This document shows, in pieces, positions 8,698-19,060 of a DNA stretch of 64,000 bases. Position numbers and translations under genes: made by a program. The stretch spans positions 62,001 through 126,000 of the forward strand of contig NZ_SUND01000003.1 of assembly GCF_005280205.1 (NCBI RefSeq), read 5' to 3'. Each line of letters opens with the position of its first letter. Position 1 is the first letter of the stretch. Origin of the DNA: Bacillus yapensis. Lineage in GTDB: Bacteria > Bacillota > Bacilli > Bacillales > Cytobacillaceae. The notes beneath the pieces are model-generated. The model was given only the letters and a program-made list of their open reading frames with translations, was not told the origin of the DNA and made no database searches.

Positions 8698-9680
8698 ATG
8701 ACGTCCCCCTTATTTTCATATAACCAGCAACGACAGGATGTATGACTGTCCACATCATAGAGTGGGGGAGCAGTACTTTGACAAATCTCCATTGCTTTTG
8801 GGCAACGTTCTACAAAACGACATCCATGAGAAAATTGATCAGGGGTTGGAACTTGTCCTAATATCGATTTTAAACGTTTCTCCCCTTTTGATTGATGGGG
8901 AGTTGATTGGATCAAACCTATCGTATATGGATGCTTTGGATGACGGAGCAATGTTCTCGTATCTGTTGTTTCGACAACCTGTCCAGCATACATGACAACA
9001 ACCCGATCACACATTTCCGCTACCACTCCTAGATCATGCGTAATGAGTAACATCGACATATCCATTTCATCTTTTAGCGAGCGTAATAAATCAAGAATTT
9101 GCGCCTGAATTGTTACATCTAAGGCTGTTGTCGGTTCATCCGCAATTAATAATGTAGGATTACAAGCGATCGCAATCGCAATCATTACACGTTGCTTCAT
9201 GCCTCCAGACAGACGATGAGGATATTCATGATAAATTTCATCGGCTCGTGGGATTCCAACAAGTTGTAGAAGCTTGACCACTTTTTGCTTTACTTCTTGC
9301 CCCTTCAATTTTTCATGTTGTTCAATCACTTCTCCAATCTGCTTCCCAATTGTTAGAACTGGGTTCAGAGAGGTCATTGGATCTTGGAAGATCATTGAAA
9401 TTTCTTTTCCTCTTATTTTCTTCATTTCTTTTTCATTTTTTTCTACAAGATTGATATTTTGATAAAATACCTCGCCGCTCGAAATTGTCCCATGCTTATC
9501 TAAGAGCTGAAGAATAGATAATGAAGTGACACTCTTCCCACAACCAGACTCTCCAACTATTCCAAGGACCTCGCCTTTTTCCACAATAAAGTCAACTTGA
9601 TCGACAACCGTTAATGGACCATTTTTACTTTCAAACTGCGTTGTTAAGCCCTTTACTTCTAACACTTTTGACATTTTCAC
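8694..9680 (-). CDS. oppD: Oligopeptide ABC transporter ATP-binding protein OppD/DppD-like
   Basis: A 328-residue ABC ATPase with Walker [14 protein letters not shown] (about residue 40), Q-loop [12 protein letters not shown], signature [15 protein letters not shown], Walker [13 protein letters not shown] and the C-terminal Cys-containing tail [16 protein letters not shown] found in peptide/nickel family importers. It powers peptide uptake together with OppF. The frame opens with GTG 9680; an in-frame ATG lies at 9674, and the GGAGGTG site allows either. It ends in an ATGA overlap with oppF. Confidence 0.9.
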   Translation of the reverse strand: MKMSKVLEVKGLTTQFESKNGPLTVVDQVDFIVEKGEVLGIVGESGCGKSVTSLSILQLLDKHGTISSGEVFYQNINLVEKNEKEMKKIRGKEISMIFQDPMTSLNPVLTIGKQIGEVIEQHEKLKGQEVKQKVVKLLQLVGIPRADEIYHEYPHRLSGGMKQRVMIAIAIACNPTLLIADEPTTALDVTIQAQILDLLRSLKDEMDMSMLLITHDLGVVAEMCDRVVVMYAGQVVETTDTRTLLRHPKHPYTIGLIQSTPHQSKGEKRLKSILGQVPTPDQFSHGCRFVERCPKAMEICQSTAPPLYDVDSHTSCRCWLYENKGDVI

Positions 9681-9739
9681 TCACCCCACCTCCTTGCACT
9701 TTGCTTTATCTTCTCGGGATAAGATTAATAAAAAAGAGC

Positions 9740-10636
9740 TTAACCTGATGATTTAGGATCAAAAATATCTCTTAATGCATCCCCTAAAAAGTTAACTGCA
9801 AATACGACCATAGTAATCGCTATTCCTGGAAAAGTAGCTAACCACCAAGCGTTTTGCATATAGTTTCTCCCCTCACTAAGCATCGTTCCCCATTCTGGAG
9901 TAGGCGGTTGTGCTCCTAGTCCAATAAAGCTTAGTGCAGCTGTATCCAAAATGGCCACTCCAATAAAAAGTGTTGTATAAACGAGTAAAATCCCGGTCAC
10001 ATTGGGCAGAAATTGACGTCGAAGAATCCAACTATGCGAACTTCCAATCGACCGACTAGCTTCCACAAACATCGATGACTTGATCGTCAAGGCTGCTCCT
10101 CTTATTAATCTTGCAAATCCGGGTATCGACGCAACCCCGACCGCAATCATTGCATTGGTTAAGCTAGGCCCTAAAATCGCCACAATCGCTAGAGCTAAGA
10201 TGATACTTGGTAAGGCAAGTAAAATATCCATGATCCGCATTAACACATTGTCCACCCAACCACCTACATAGGCACATACTAAACCGATAAATGTACCAAG
10301 AAAAAAAGTGATTGCTACAGCTAACAAAGAAACAGTCAAAGTTACACGAACGCCATAAATAAGGCGAGAAAGAAGATCCCTTCCTATCGCATCGGTTCCT
10401 AGTAGATGTTCTTTATTTGGCGCTTCTAATATGGAATCATAAAATAATTCCTCTGGGTCGAAAGGGGCAATTATAGGAGCGAATATTCCGACAATAGAAA
10501 CAATAAAAAGAAACAGAATGCAAACAACAGCACGCTTATCCTTGAAGATTCTTTTTAAGAAATCAGCTCTTAATTTCATAGGTGATTTCGACGTTACTCT
10601 TGCCTGTATCGGTTTGTAGATTTCTGATTTTGCCAT
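9740..10636 (-). CDS. oppC: Oligopeptide ABC transporter permease OppC/DppC-like
   Basis: This 298-residue membrane permease starts with a cytoplasmic arm and a first helix (VVCILFLFIVSIVGIFAPII). It then has the OppC periplasmic segment ending in HLLGTDAIGRDLLSRLIYG, and a binding-protein-dependent transport domain with an EAA loop (EASRSIGSSHSWILRRQFLPN). AALSFIGLGAQPPTPEWGTML is typical of the DppC side. The ATG directly follows the oppB stop codon (TAAATG), so translation is probably coupled. Confidence 0.92.
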   Translation of the reverse strand: MAKSEIYKPIQARVTSKSPMKLRADFLKRIFKDKRAVVCILFLFIVSIVGIFAPIIAPFDPEELFYDSILEAPNKEHLLGTDAIGRDLLSRLIYGVRVTLTVSLLAVAITFFLGTFIGLVCAYVGGWVDNVLMRIMDILLALPSIILALAIVAILGPSLTNAMIAVGVASIPGFARLIRGAALTIKSSMFVEASRSIGSSHSWILRRQFLPNVTGILLVYTTLFIGVAILDTAALSFIGLGAQPPTPEWGTMLSEGRNYMQNAWWLATFPGIAITMVVFAVNFLGDALRDIFDPKSSG

Positions 10637-11572
10637 TTAGCTTGCCTCCTTTACGCCCATTTCAACTCGAGGATCTATCACACTATACAAGATGTCTACC
10701 AAAATATTTATGGTCACATAGACGACTCCCATAAATAGAACAGTTCCCTGAATGAGAGGGAAATCCCGTGACATAATGGCACCAAGTGCTAATGTACCCA
10801 AGCCTGGCCAATTAAACACTTGCTCAATAATTACTGCTCCCCCAAGTAAACCAGCCAATTGTAATCCGATGACCGTCACCACAGGAATTAAAACATTTCG
10901 CAATGCATGTCTAAACAATATCAAACGATCCTCTAACCCCTTTGCTCGAGCTGTGCGTATATAATCGTTTGAAAGTACTTCCACCATTCCATTTCGAGTT
11001 AGTCGCATGATCATCGTCGATGCAACGACTCCAAGGGTACACGCAGGAAGAATAAGGTCACGAAAATTGGTACCATTGGCTATCGGAAACCAAGCTAGTT
11101 TTACAGAAAACACCATCACGAGTAAAATCGCTAACCAAAAGCTTGGAATCGATACTCCTAAGGTAGCAAAAACCGTACACAGCTTATCAATGATTGTATC
11201 TTTAAATCTAGCAGCCAAAATACCTAAAGAAATTCCGATAACAACTGCTATAAGTAACCCAAAAACAGCGAGTTTCACAGTTTCAGGAAAACGATCTAAG
11301 ATCTCGGTCAAAACAGGTCTTCCCGTTTTCAACGATGTTCCAAAATCACCTTGAAAAAGATTGGCAATATACTGTCCATATTGAACCAAAAGGGGCTTAT
11401 CCAGCCCCAAGTGGTGTGTCAAACGTTCTACTTGTTCAGGAGTTGCGTTTATCCCAAGCATTATTCTCACTGGATCCCCAGGAATAAAGTGAATGAGCAG
11501 GAATGAAAATATCGAAACGCCAAAGATGACTAGAATCCCGGATAAAATCCGGTTTAGGATAAACTGTTTCAT
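10637..11572 (-). CDS. oppB: Oligopeptide ABC transporter permease OppB/DppB-like
   Basis: This 311-residue permease begins with a helix (GILVIFGVSIFSFLLIHFIPGDPV) and the family motif GLDKPLLVQYGQYI. Six helices follow, with an EAA-type loop (RTARAKGLEDRLILFRHALRN) and EQVFNWPGLGTLALGAI near the C-terminus. It forms the translocation pore with OppC. Its ATG overlaps the substrate-binding protein stop by one base (TAATG), and no strong ribosome site is visible, which suggests translational coupling. Confidence 0.92.
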   Translation of the reverse strand: MKQFILNRILSGILVIFGVSIFSFLLIHFIPGDPVRIMLGINATPEQVERLTHHLGLDKPLLVQYGQYIANLFQGDFGTSLKTGRPVLTEILDRFPETVKLAVFGLLIAVVIGISLGILAARFKDTIIDKLCTVFATLGVSIPSFWLAILLVMVFSVKLAWFPIANGTNFRDLILPACTLGVVASTMIMRLTRNGMVEVLSNDYIRTARAKGLEDRLILFRHALRNVLIPVVTVIGLQLAGLLGGAVIIEQVFNWPGLGTLALGAIMSRDFPLIQGTVLFMGVVYVTINILVDILYSVIDPRVEMGVKEAS

Positions 11573-13224
11573 TATTGTTGCACCCAGCTATCTTGGAATT
11601 CAACGCTCACATTATTCATCTTTACATCCTTCACTCTGCTATTCACCACAACAAATACCTTCTCAGCAAAGATTGGTACCCAATAGGCATTTTCAACGAC
11701 ATTTTCTTGAACCTGTGCATAGACTTGCTTTCTTTCCTCAGGCTCAACCGTTGTTCTGCCCTTTTCTAACAAAGCGTCAAGTTCGGGATCTTGCAGGCGA
11801 ACATGGTTTAGACCACCAATTTGACTTGAATGGAAAAACATCGATAAGATATCAGGATCGCTATAAGAATAGGATAACAAGGACATTTGGTAATCTCCTT
11901 GAGCTACCTGTTCCATTAAGGTTCCTGCCTCTAATGATTGAATGCTGACATTGATTCCGACATCCTTTAGCATGGCTTGAATCATTTGAGCTGCCTGATT
12001 ATGTGGACCCATAATGGAAAGTTCAAATGCAAGCTCCTGTCCATCCTTCTCCATAAAGCCGTCACTATTTTTTGTATAGCCAGAGCTTTCTAATAGACTA
12101 GTAGCCTCTTCTGGATTTAATTTATGGCCATAACTTTCGACATTTGGATCATAACCAAAAATAGTAGATGGTATCGGACCATAAGACGGAGTTCCTTCAC
12201 CATTGATCGTAGCCTGAATAATAGCATCCTTATTAATAGCCATATTGATCGCTTTTCTAACATTCAAATCTGCAAGTAGCTCGTCTTCAAGGTTCATTTC
12301 AAGAAATAACCCTAATCCTTGACGGTCTGCCTCTAGAACATAGTAATCAGGATTATTACGGTATTTTTGTACATCTTTCGGTGCTACATTTATCGCCACA
12401 TCAATTGAACCACTATCAAGTGCAGCTAGCATCGTTTGTTCATCAGGGATAAACTTATAAACCATTTGATCTGGATAGGCTTTCCCTTGATTAACAGCAG
12501 AGCTTTGAGGCCAATTGAAGTCATCATTTCTTACTAGCGTGACGGATTGGCCGGTTACCCATTCCTTAAATTTATAAGGTCCAGCACCAACTGGGTTACG
12601 TCCGTAGTCCTCACCAAATTGTTCAATAGCAGCCATCGATAATGGTTGGAGATACCCTTGACTTGTTAAGCTATTTAAAAATGGTGCTGATGGAGCCTCG
12701 AGTTCAATCACAAATGTTTGTTCATCCGGCGCTGACGTCGACTTGATTCCAGCTACGAGACCTGCTGCCACTGTTGCTCCCGTTTCAGGATTCAAAATTC
12801 GATCAAAGGTGTCCTTGAACACTTGTGCCGTTAATGGCGTTCCATCGGTAAAAGTTACTCCTTGACGAAGTTTAAACGTAAGCGTTTTTCCATCGTCGGA
12901 GACAGTATAATCTTCAGCAAGATATGGTTCTAATTCATTAGTCTCTGGATTGACACCAAGCAATGTCCCCCCAAGATGATTTGTAATAACACTGGCAATA
13001 CTCATAGCCGTCTTATGAACATCTAATGTATCAGGCTCTTGCAACGAACCAACGGTGATTGTACCACCTGACTGAGGAGTAGAAGCCTCCTCTGGCGTAT
13101 TCGTATCCGTACCTTCTTCTCCTTCAGTCGATGAAGTATCAGAGCTACACCCAATGATCAAGAACACAAAAAATATGAATATAGCGAATAGTAATAATGA
13201 TTTTCTAGGACTTTTTAGCTTCAT
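11572..13224 (-). CDS. oppA: Peptide-binding lipoprotein of the ABC importer (SBP family 5)
   Basis: About 550 residues. A signal peptide ends in a lipobox (LIIGC, Cys26), followed by an acidic Thr/Ser-rich linker. The body matches the family 5 extracellular solute-binding domain: LTFKLRQGVTFTDGTPL, RNPVGAGPYKFKEW, VRKAINMAINKDAI and a C-terminal ANAYWVPIF-like segment (VENAYWVPIFAEK). It is anchored outside the cell and delivers peptides to OppBC. ATG 13224 with AAGGAGG 8 nt upstream is the best start; the longer frame overlaps the preceding gene. Specificity cannot be read from the sequence. The operon suggests peptides containing D-residues. Confidence 0.9.
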   Translation of the reverse strand: MKLKSPRKSLLLFAIFIFFVFLIIGCSSDTSSTEGEEGTDTNTPEEASTPQSGGTITVGSLQEPDTLDVHKTAMSIASVITNHLGGTLLGVNPETNELEPYLAEDYTVSDDGKTLTFKLRQGVTFTDGTPLTAQVFKDTFDRILNPETGATVAAGLVAGIKSTSAPDEQTFVIELEAPSAPFLNSLTSQGYLQPLSMAAIEQFGEDYGRNPVGAGPYKFKEWVTGQSVTLVRNDDFNWPQSSAVNQGKAYPDQMVYKFIPDEQTMLAALDSGSIDVAINVAPKDVQKYRNNPDYYVLEADRQGLGLFLEMNLEDELLADLNVRKAINMAINKDAIIQATINGEGTPSYGPIPSTIFGYDPNVESYGHKLNPEEATSLLESSGYTKNSDGFMEKDGQELAFELSIMGPHNQAAQMIQAMLKDVGINVSIQSLEAGTLMEQVAQGDYQMSLLSYSYSDPDILSMFFHSSQIGGLNHVRLQDPELDALLEKGRTTVEPEERKQVYAQVQENVVENAYWVPIFAEKVFVVVNSRVKDVKMNNVSVEFQDSWVQQ

Positions 13225-13237
13225 TAACTTGTCCTCC

Positions 13238-14686
13238 TTATTCGACTTTAACTGATTGTCGATATCCAAATGCTAAACGAATCACGTTTTCTTCTTCATC
13301 TCTTATAAAACGGAGCCCCAACTCTGCTTCTCTAAAGGGCACCATAAATGAATCTTCACCAATTGGAGTGATACCCTTTAACTCCATTCCATCAGCGCTA
13401 ATTTGAAGCTTGCCATCTACAACAGACACGGTATAGTTAGCACCTTCACCAGAAGCATATACACCTTCATATTGCTTTATTTCCTCTTCTGAAAGCTCGA
13501 CTTCATCGTAAGATACATAAGATTCTTTAACTGGTTTTCCTAATTGATCATTAAAGGCACTAAATAATAGTTTAGTAGACGGCACACCTGCTAGATTTGC
13601 AAATGCCGCCCCTGTTAGTCCTAATTCTGGGAGAATATTCAATTGTGCTGCAACTCCTTTAATAGAGCCACCATGCTCAATTAGTTTATGTCCGTAAAAA
13701 TCAGGTATAACCATAACACCATACCCATAGTAGTGGCCTTTTTCACACTCAATGTATGGTGTTGTCATTAATTCAACACTTTCTGGCGTAAGGAGTTGTG
13801 CATCTCCTACCTTACCTTGATTACGGTAGATTTCAGCGTATTTAAGCATATCGTTCACAGTTGATTTCAAGAATCCGGCTGCCCTCATCGATGGTGCATC
13901 CCATGGATTATTCGATTCAAAAATAATCGTTTCCCCATCTTTTGTGCGAGAATTATAAAGGCAAGTAACATCATCGTGACCATCTAATTCTTCCAGATGA
14001 AAGACACTATTCTTCATTCCAGCAGGTTCTAAAATATATTCCTTTACATAATCTTCGTAAGTAATTCCACTTACTCTTTCAACAATGGTCCCTAAGAGTG
14101 AATAACAATCATTCGAATAACTAAACTCTGTTCCAGGTGCTCCGAGTAAAGTAAACTCCTGGCTGGCGATATCAGCCATTAACTCTTCGTACGTATCTAC
14201 ACTTGCGCCAGGTTCCTTTGATGCTTCCGCCTCTACTTTTCCAATATCGCCTTCTGTTTGACCCTCATCATCAAACTTTGGATCATTAGCAATGCTCTTG
14301 CTCAAAGCTTTGAATAAAGTTGGAATTGGTGGTAAGCCAGATGTATGTGTCAAGAAATGATGAATAGTCATTAGCTTTGTGTACTCTTCATTTGGAGTCT
14401 TAAATTCTGGTAAATATTTGATTACAGGGTCATTCACGTTAAGCTTTCCAGCCTCTTGTAATTGCATGATGGCTACAGCTGTAAACGATTTGGTGACCGA
14501 TCCAATTCCAAATACCGTATCGGATGACAACGGGAGCTTATTGGCGACGTCACGATACCCATAACCTTTTTCATAAAATAATTGACCTTCTTTTGCGAGC
14601 CCAATTGAAAAGCCTGGAATCTCAAATTTTTCTACCAACTCTTCACAATACTGTTCAAACTCACGAGTAACTGTACTTAACGTCAT
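13238..14686 (-). CDS. Serine hydrolase of the beta-lactamase/S12 family (D-aminopeptidase or esterase-like)
   Basis: About 482 residues. The N-terminal 380 form a penicillin-binding-protein-like hydrolase: SVTK at residues 63-66 (nucleophile and general base), YSN near residue 195, and HGGSIKG as the KTG-equivalent. A C-terminal beta-rich domain of about 100 residues follows (Y..YEGVYASGEGANYTV), similar to the extra domain of Pab87/D-aminopeptidase relatives. An insert around residues 145-185 is acidic. No signal peptide is visible, so it is probably cytoplasmic. Members cleave D-aminoacyl peptides, D,D-peptides or esters. Next to a dipeptidase and peptide importer, a peptidase role is likely. 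Start ATG 14686 follows GGGAGAGG. Its stop abuts the oppA ribosome site. Confidence 0.82.
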   Translation of the reverse strand: MTLSTVTREFEQYCEELVEKFEIPGFSIGLAKEGQLFYEKGYGYRDVANKLPLSSDTVFGIGSVTKSFTAVAIMQLQEAGKLNVNDPVIKYLPEFKTPNEEYTKLMTIHHFLTHTSGLPPIPTLFKALSKSIANDPKFDDEGQTEGDIGKVEAEASKEPGASVDTYEELMADIASQEFTLLGAPGTEFSYSNDCYSLLGTIVERVSGITYEDYVKEYILEPAGMKNSVFHLEELDGHDDVTCLYNSRTKDGETIIFESNNPWDAPSMRAAGFLKSTVNDMLKYAEIYRNQGKVGDAQLLTPESVELMTTPYIECEKGHYYGYGVMVIPDFYGHKLIEHGGSIKGVAAQLNILPELGLTGAAFANLAGVPSTKLLFSAFNDQLGKPVKESYVSYDEVELSEEEIKQYEGVYASGEGANYTVSVVDGKLQISADGMELKGITPIGEDSFMVPFREAELGLRFIRDEEENVIRLAFGYRQSVKVE

Positions 14687-14821
14687 TAAAAACCTCTCCC
14701 TTTTCCGATATTTTTTTATTATAAATTTGTACAATAGTACAACTCATAATCCCTAATCAAAATGTCTCGCTAAAAGTAAAATCGGCAAAAAGCTTACAAC
14801 CATTGCCTCCAAACCGAATAT

Positions 14822-15961
14822 CTAGGCTAAGATATTATTCTTTGAATAGACTGTTTTCTCCACTCGGTAAGACTCTAGCACTTCACGATTGACCTCGTAA
14901 CCAATCCCTGGTTTACTTGGCACATGAATGACACCCTTATCTACAAAGACTTCTGGATCAATAATGTCTTTCTCCCAATACCTAGATGAACCTGCTGTGT
15001 CTCCTGGTAAAATAAATTGTGGTAGGGTTGTCAAAGCAATGTTGTGTGCCCGCCCAATTCCAGCTTCAAGCATTCCACCACACCAGACAGCAATTCCTTT
15101 TTCAGCACAATAGTCATGGATTTTCTTGGATTCCGTCAGCCCACCAACACGACCAATTTTTATATTAATAATTTCACAACTACCTAACTCAACCGCTTTT
15201 CTGGCATCCTCTACTGAATGAATGCTTTCATCTAAACAAATCGGAGTTGATAAAACAGACTGTAATTTGGCGTGATCCACAATATCATCATGGGAAAGTG
15301 GTTGTTCAATCATCATTAAATTAAGTTCATCAAGTTTCCTTAGCATGTCTATATCCGCTAACGTATAGGCAGAATTGGCATCTGCCATAAGTAAAATATC
15401 AGGAAAATATTTTCTTACTTCTTTTAACATCTCGTAATCCGCACCAGGTTTAATTTTTATCTTCATACGTTTGTAGCCTTCATTCACGAATCCTTCAACT
15501 ACATTTACGAGCTCTTTCGCTGTCGGTTGAATCCCAATACTAATTCCTACATCGATTTGCTGCTTCGTTCCACCTAAAGCATTATATAAAGGGGTGTGGT
15601 TTCGTTTAGCATATAGATCCCATACGGCACCTTCTAATCCAGATTTCGCCATATTGTTTCGGCGAATGGGTTCAAATCGCTTCGACACTTCATCTGGATG
15701 GTCGATTGGGGATTCGAGTAATAAGGGTATCAAGAAATTCTCCATAATATGTTTGTTGGTTTCAACCGTTTCCTCGCTGTACCAAGGACTGGAAAATGCA
15801 ACGGACTCTCCAAATCCACTACATCCTGATTCATCCTCCATTTCAATTACAAAAAACTCTTTATCTTGAAATGTGCCAAAGCTCGTGGTGAAGGGATCTT
15901 TTAATCGCATAACCATACGGTGTAGGGTCACTTCCTGTATGGAAATTGGCTTATTGGTCAT
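14822..15961 (-). CDS. Enolase-superfamily N-succinylamino acid racemase / o-succinylbenzoate synthase-like enzyme
   Basis: A 379-residue protein with the muconate-lactonizing subgroup layout. The catalytic KxK pair is in RMKIKIKPG (Lys167 and Lys169). Metal ligands are Asp194 (MADANSAY), Glu219 (IEQPL) and Asp244 (LDES), and the second general base is Lys268 (NIKIGRVGG). This arrangement serves both OSB synthase (menaquinone) and N-succinylamino acid racemase. No other men genes are nearby, whereas a GNAT transferase and an M20 deacylase share the operon. That matches the Geobacillus D-to-L amino acid pathway and favours the racemase. Start ATG 15961 follows AAGGAGG. Confidence 0.85.
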   Translation of the reverse strand: MTNKPISIQEVTLHRMVMRLKDPFTTSFGTFQDKEFFVIEMEDESGCSGFGESVAFSSPWYSEETVETNKHIMENFLIPLLLESPIDHPDEVSKRFEPIRRNNMAKSGLEGAVWDLYAKRNHTPLYNALGGTKQQIDVGISIGIQPTAKELVNVVEGFVNEGYKRMKIKIKPGADYEMLKEVRKYFPDILLMADANSAYTLADIDMLRKLDELNLMMIEQPLSHDDIVDHAKLQSVLSTPICLDESIHSVEDARKAVELGSCEIINIKIGRVGGLTESKKIHDYCAEKGIAVWCGGMLEAGIGRAHNIALTTLPQFILPGDTAGSSRYWEKDIIDPEVFVDKGVIHVPSKPGIGYEVNREVLESYRVEKTVYSKNNILA

Positions 15962-15973
15962 GATGTTTCCTCC

Positions 15974-16996
15974 TTAATTGAAAATCCTTTGAAAATTTTT
16001 CCCCAATAGTGCTTCTAAATCATCTTCTGTATACCCACGTTTTAAGAGTCCTTCAACAAAGATAGGAATAGACCGATGACCAGGAACAACATCAAATGGT
16101 TTTCGAGGAAAACTAGCCAATTCATCCAGCGAAACATATTTCATAACGTCCTCGCAAAGATCAAGTCCAAGTCCCACATGCTGAATTCCCGCCACTTTGA
16201 TAAGATGATCGAGATGGTCTAGCAACTGTTCCATTGTTGAACTTTGATCATCATCGCCAACAAGCATGCTTGCAGCATTTACACCAATTACTCCATTTGT
16301 TGCCGCTATTGCCTTAATTTGTTCATCAGTTAGATTACGCATTGTTTGGCAGATAGAGCGAACATTAGAATGAGATGCAATCACTGGATTTTTTGCAATC
16401 TCTATGACATCCCAGAAGCCTTCATCATTTAAATGGGAGACATCAATCACGATCCCCAACTTTTCCGCTTCTTCAATGACCTTTACACCGAAACTACTAA
16501 TCCCTCCTTTTTTGCCTTCTTTTGTCGGTTGAAAGAAACTACCATCACCAACTGCATTCCTGCGGCTCCACACCAAGCCAAGATTACGAACGCCCAGTTC
16601 ATAAAACACCCGCAATAAACTGAGATCCGTTCCGATAGGCTCAGCACCTTCAAGTGATAGAAGAAAACCAATTTTATTCTCTTGCTTCGCAATATTCATA
16701 TCTTCACCTGAATAACAAATCATTAGCTTATCAGGTGATTCATTAACCTCTTCATACAAGGAACTAATTTGACTTAATGCCTTTCTCAATGCCATTTCTG
16801 GTAAAAAGCTACTCTCTATAAATAGAGATGCGACAATGACATTTACCCCTCCTTCCACAAAACGAGGATAATAGTCCGACTCAATGACCTTTGTTCTCCC
16901 TCTCTCTCTCTGAATTTGCACATCCATTAATAAGTCAAAGTGACCGTCAACTACTAGTTTGCTATGTGCTATTTTAGTAGAAAGTTCAATACTCAT
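15974..16996 (-). CDS. Membrane-dipeptidase family (M19) dipeptidase
   Basis: About 340 residues. Zinc-binding HxD is at His19-Phe-Asp21 (VVDGHFDLL), with the bridging Glu in LSLEGAEPIG and metal His residues in VIDVSHLND and PVIASHSNVRSIC. GLGLDLCEDVM supplies the Asp near the end. M19 (renal dipeptidase-like) enzymes cleave dipeptides and tolerate a D-residue at the C-terminal position. That suits an operon built around D-amino acids. ATG 16996 is chosen because AAGGAG lies 8 nt upstream. The gene overlaps the end of the RpiR regulator by 11 nt. Confidence 0.88.
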   Translation of the reverse strand: MSIELSTKIAHSKLVVDGHFDLLMDVQIQRERGRTKVIESDYYPRFVEGGVNVIVASLFIESSFLPEMALRKALSQISSLYEEVNESPDKLMICYSGEDMNIAKQENKIGFLLSLEGAEPIGTDLSLLRVFYELGVRNLGLVWSRRNAVGDGSFFQPTKEGKKGGISSFGVKVIEEAEKLGIVIDVSHLNDEGFWDVIEIAKNPVIASHSNVRSICQTMRNLTDEQIKAIAATNGVIGVNAASMLVGDDDQSSTMEQLLDHLDHLIKVAGIQHVGLGLDLCEDVMKYVSLDELASFPRKPFDVVPGHRSIPIFVEGLLKRGYTEDDLEALLGKNFQRIFN

Positions 16997-17888
16997 TAGC
17001 TTCACTCCTTAATTCTTCATCCATTTTCTCGGTTTTCGTAAATGGATAATATTCAGTGCTATTTTGATCATAGCTAGCCAAATGATTTTGCACTTTTGGA
17101 TTTTCTGAAGCAGCGATACTTGTTACAAGTAAGTTTAAAAGAGAGAATGTGGGAGTAATTCCTTTTAAAGGAATCGGCGTTGGTGCAATAACCTTAAATA
17201 AGATGTCTGCATATTGACCAATAGGTGATAATTGATCGTCCGTTATCGCAATAATGAACGCACCTTTTTTCTTGGCCGCTTTTACAAAGGAGAAGGTTTC
17301 TTGGATGTAGCGCGGGAAGGTAATAGCAACAACAGCTGTGTTTTCGTCAACCGAGGATAACAAATAATTTGCATCCTCAATTTCACCACGATAAAGTGTT
17401 GTATTTCCAATTACTATATTGAGTGCAAACATGAACCAGTTCGCAGGACCGTAAGAAGGGCGAAAACCAAGAACAATTCGATTCTCTGTTTCTATAAGTT
17501 TTTCAACTGCTTTTTGAAATTGATTTATATCAATATCCTCTAATGTCGCTTTTATATAGGCATTATCCTGCTCTATCACATATTGAATCAGATTAGTATC
17601 TTTGAGCGAACTAGACATTTTTCGAAAATTTTCGATGGGGTTTTTATAATTCGTATCTTCCAGCAAGTTCGTTTGAATCTCTTTCTGAAGCTCGCTGTAT
17701 CCGGAATAACCTAAAAGATAACATAAGCGAATGACTGTCGTTTCACTAACCCCACAAGATTTCCCGCTTTGCTTTGCTGTTTGTAAAGCCACTTCCTTTG
17801 GAAAATCAATTATGTATTTAGCAATCACTTTTTGCCTTTTTGTAAACGTGTTATAGTTCTTTCTAATTTTTTCTGTATATAGTTCCAT
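16986..17888 (-). CDS. RpiR/MurR family transcriptional regulator
   Basis: About 300 residues. An N-terminal helix-turn-helix domain (residues 1-77; AKQSGKSCGVSETTVIRLCYLLGYSGYSELQ) is followed by a SIS-type ligand domain (about 120-260; NRIVLGFRPSYGPANWF, TAVVAITFPRYIQET, GAFIIAITDD). RpiR proteins usually sense phosphosugars. This one sits within a peptide/amino-acid operon and presumably controls it, with an unknown ligand. ATG 17888 has AAAGGG upstream. The longer frame to 17930 would overlap the M20 gene and has no ribosome site of its own. Confidence 0.85.
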   Translation of the reverse strand: MELYTEKIRKNYNTFTKRQKVIAKYIIDFPKEVALQTAKQSGKSCGVSETTVIRLCYLLGYSGYSELQKEIQTNLLEDTNYKNPIENFRKMSSSLKDTNLIQYVIEQDNAYIKATLEDIDINQFQKAVEKLIETENRIVLGFRPSYGPANWFMFALNIVIGNTTLYRGEIEDANYLLSSVDENTAVVAITFPRYIQETFSFVKAAKKKGAFIIAITDDQLSPIGQYADILFKVIAPTPIPLKGITPTFSLLNLLVTSIAASENPKVQNHLASYDQNSTEYYPFTKTEKMDEELRSEANEY

Positions 17889-17910
17889 CAAATTAAACCC
17901 TTTCTTAGGA

Positions 17911-19056
17911 TTACTGGTGGTTGGTCTCAAATACCTTTACCAATGCATGGCTTAAGATTTTCACTCCATTTAAAAGAGCGTCTGGGTTAAAGTTCATTTT
18001 CGGATGGTGCAACCCTGGGGATAGATCAGTTCCTAATCCCACCATCGTTGCTTCCAAGTTTGGGAAGTATTCTTTGTAAAAATGAAAATCCTCTCCTCCT
18101 GGAGTAACAGGTACTTTGGCCAGCCCCGCCTCACCAAGAGCTTCCACAATGGCTTCTCTAACAATTCCTTCAAAATATGGACTTGACTCTGCGGCTACCA
18201 TGGAGGCCTCCGCTTCAAGCTTTACCTCAGCGAAATTAATTGAACCTGCCGTTACTACTGCATGGAAAACCTTCTCAAGCAGTTCGTCCATCACTTCATT
18301 CCTCTCTGCTCGAACATCAATACCAAATTCAGCGAAGTCTGAAATAATATTTAGATTTGCTCCACCTGCTTTAACCATTGTTACTTTTACTGAAGCTGAA
18401 ACAGTCGGGTCAATGTTGATAGAATTTACAGCTTGGATAATGGACGCTAGTGAATCAACGACGTTTATTCCAAGATTCGGTCTTGCACCATGAGCTTGCA
18501 CACCTTTAATTTCACCCTTTAATAATGTCGTTGCCCCGTGATAAATTGCGGGAGATGCCTTACCAAATGGCATTTCCTGAATGGGTCGAACATGTAAACC
18601 TAAGAGAAAATTGAGATCATCTACTACTCCTGCATCAATGATAGCTTGTGCTCCCTTTCCTGATTCCTCAGCCGGTTGAAAAATAACTTTTAAGAGTCCG
18701 TTTGGCGTAAATCCGATTTCCTTCAAACATCTAATGGTATGAAGGACCATAGTCATATGCCCATCATGACCACAAGAGTGATTTGCCTGCCACTTTCCAT
18801 CAACAAGCTGCCATAATGCATCCATATCGGCCCTAATTCCAACTGTTGGACCTTCAGACTTATTGCCCCAGTAACCTACTACTCCTGTATGATCTTGGAA
18901 CGTTTCATACGGAATACCTATTTGTTCTAACTGTGAACAAAGAAACTTTGTCGTTTCAACTTCCTTCCAACTAATTTCAGCATTTGTATGAAGGTAATGA
19001 TAGGTTGATTTGATCGTTTCCTCTTGTTCTCTCACCCAATCATGGATTTCGTTCAT
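17911..19056 (-). CDS. M20 family amidohydrolase (candidate N-succinyl-L-amino acid desuccinylase)
   Basis: About 381 residues. Di-metal motifs are GIRADMDAL, SCGHDGHM, IFQPAEES (catalytic Glu), GLHVRP, VTPGGEDFHFY and GLHHPKM, in the aminoacylase/IAA-amino-acid hydrolase subgroup. It would remove an N-acyl group from an amino acid. With the racemase and GNAT transferase in the same operon, N-succinyl-L-amino acids are the best guess for substrate; general N-acyl-amino acid hydrolysis is the alternative. ATG 19056 follows GGAGG, which lies at the end of the GNAT gene; the stop-to-start gap is 4 nt. Confidence 0.87.
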   Translation of the reverse strand: MNEIHDWVREQEETIKSTYHYLHTNAEISWKEVETTKFLCSQLEQIGIPYETFQDHTGVVGYWGNKSEGPTVGIRADMDALWQLVDGKWQANHSCGHDGHMTMVLHTIRCLKEIGFTPNGLLKVIFQPAEESGKGAQAIIDAGVVDDLNFLLGLHVRPIQEMPFGKASPAIYHGATTLLKGEIKGVQAHGARPNLGINVVDSLASIIQAVNSINIDPTVSASVKVTMVKAGGANLNIISDFAEFGIDVRAERNEVMDELLEKVFHAVVTAGSINFAEVKLEAEASMVAAESSPYFEGIVREAIVEALGEAGLAKVPVTPGGEDFHFYKEYFPNLEATMVGLGTDLSPGLHHPKMNFNPDALLNGVKILSHALVKVFETNHQ

Positions 19057-19060
19057 CACG

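Noticed and set aside
14822-15961. Naming the enolase menC outright
   Set aside because: Catalytic residues do not separate OSB synthase from N-succinylamino acid racemase; the operon context favours the racemase.
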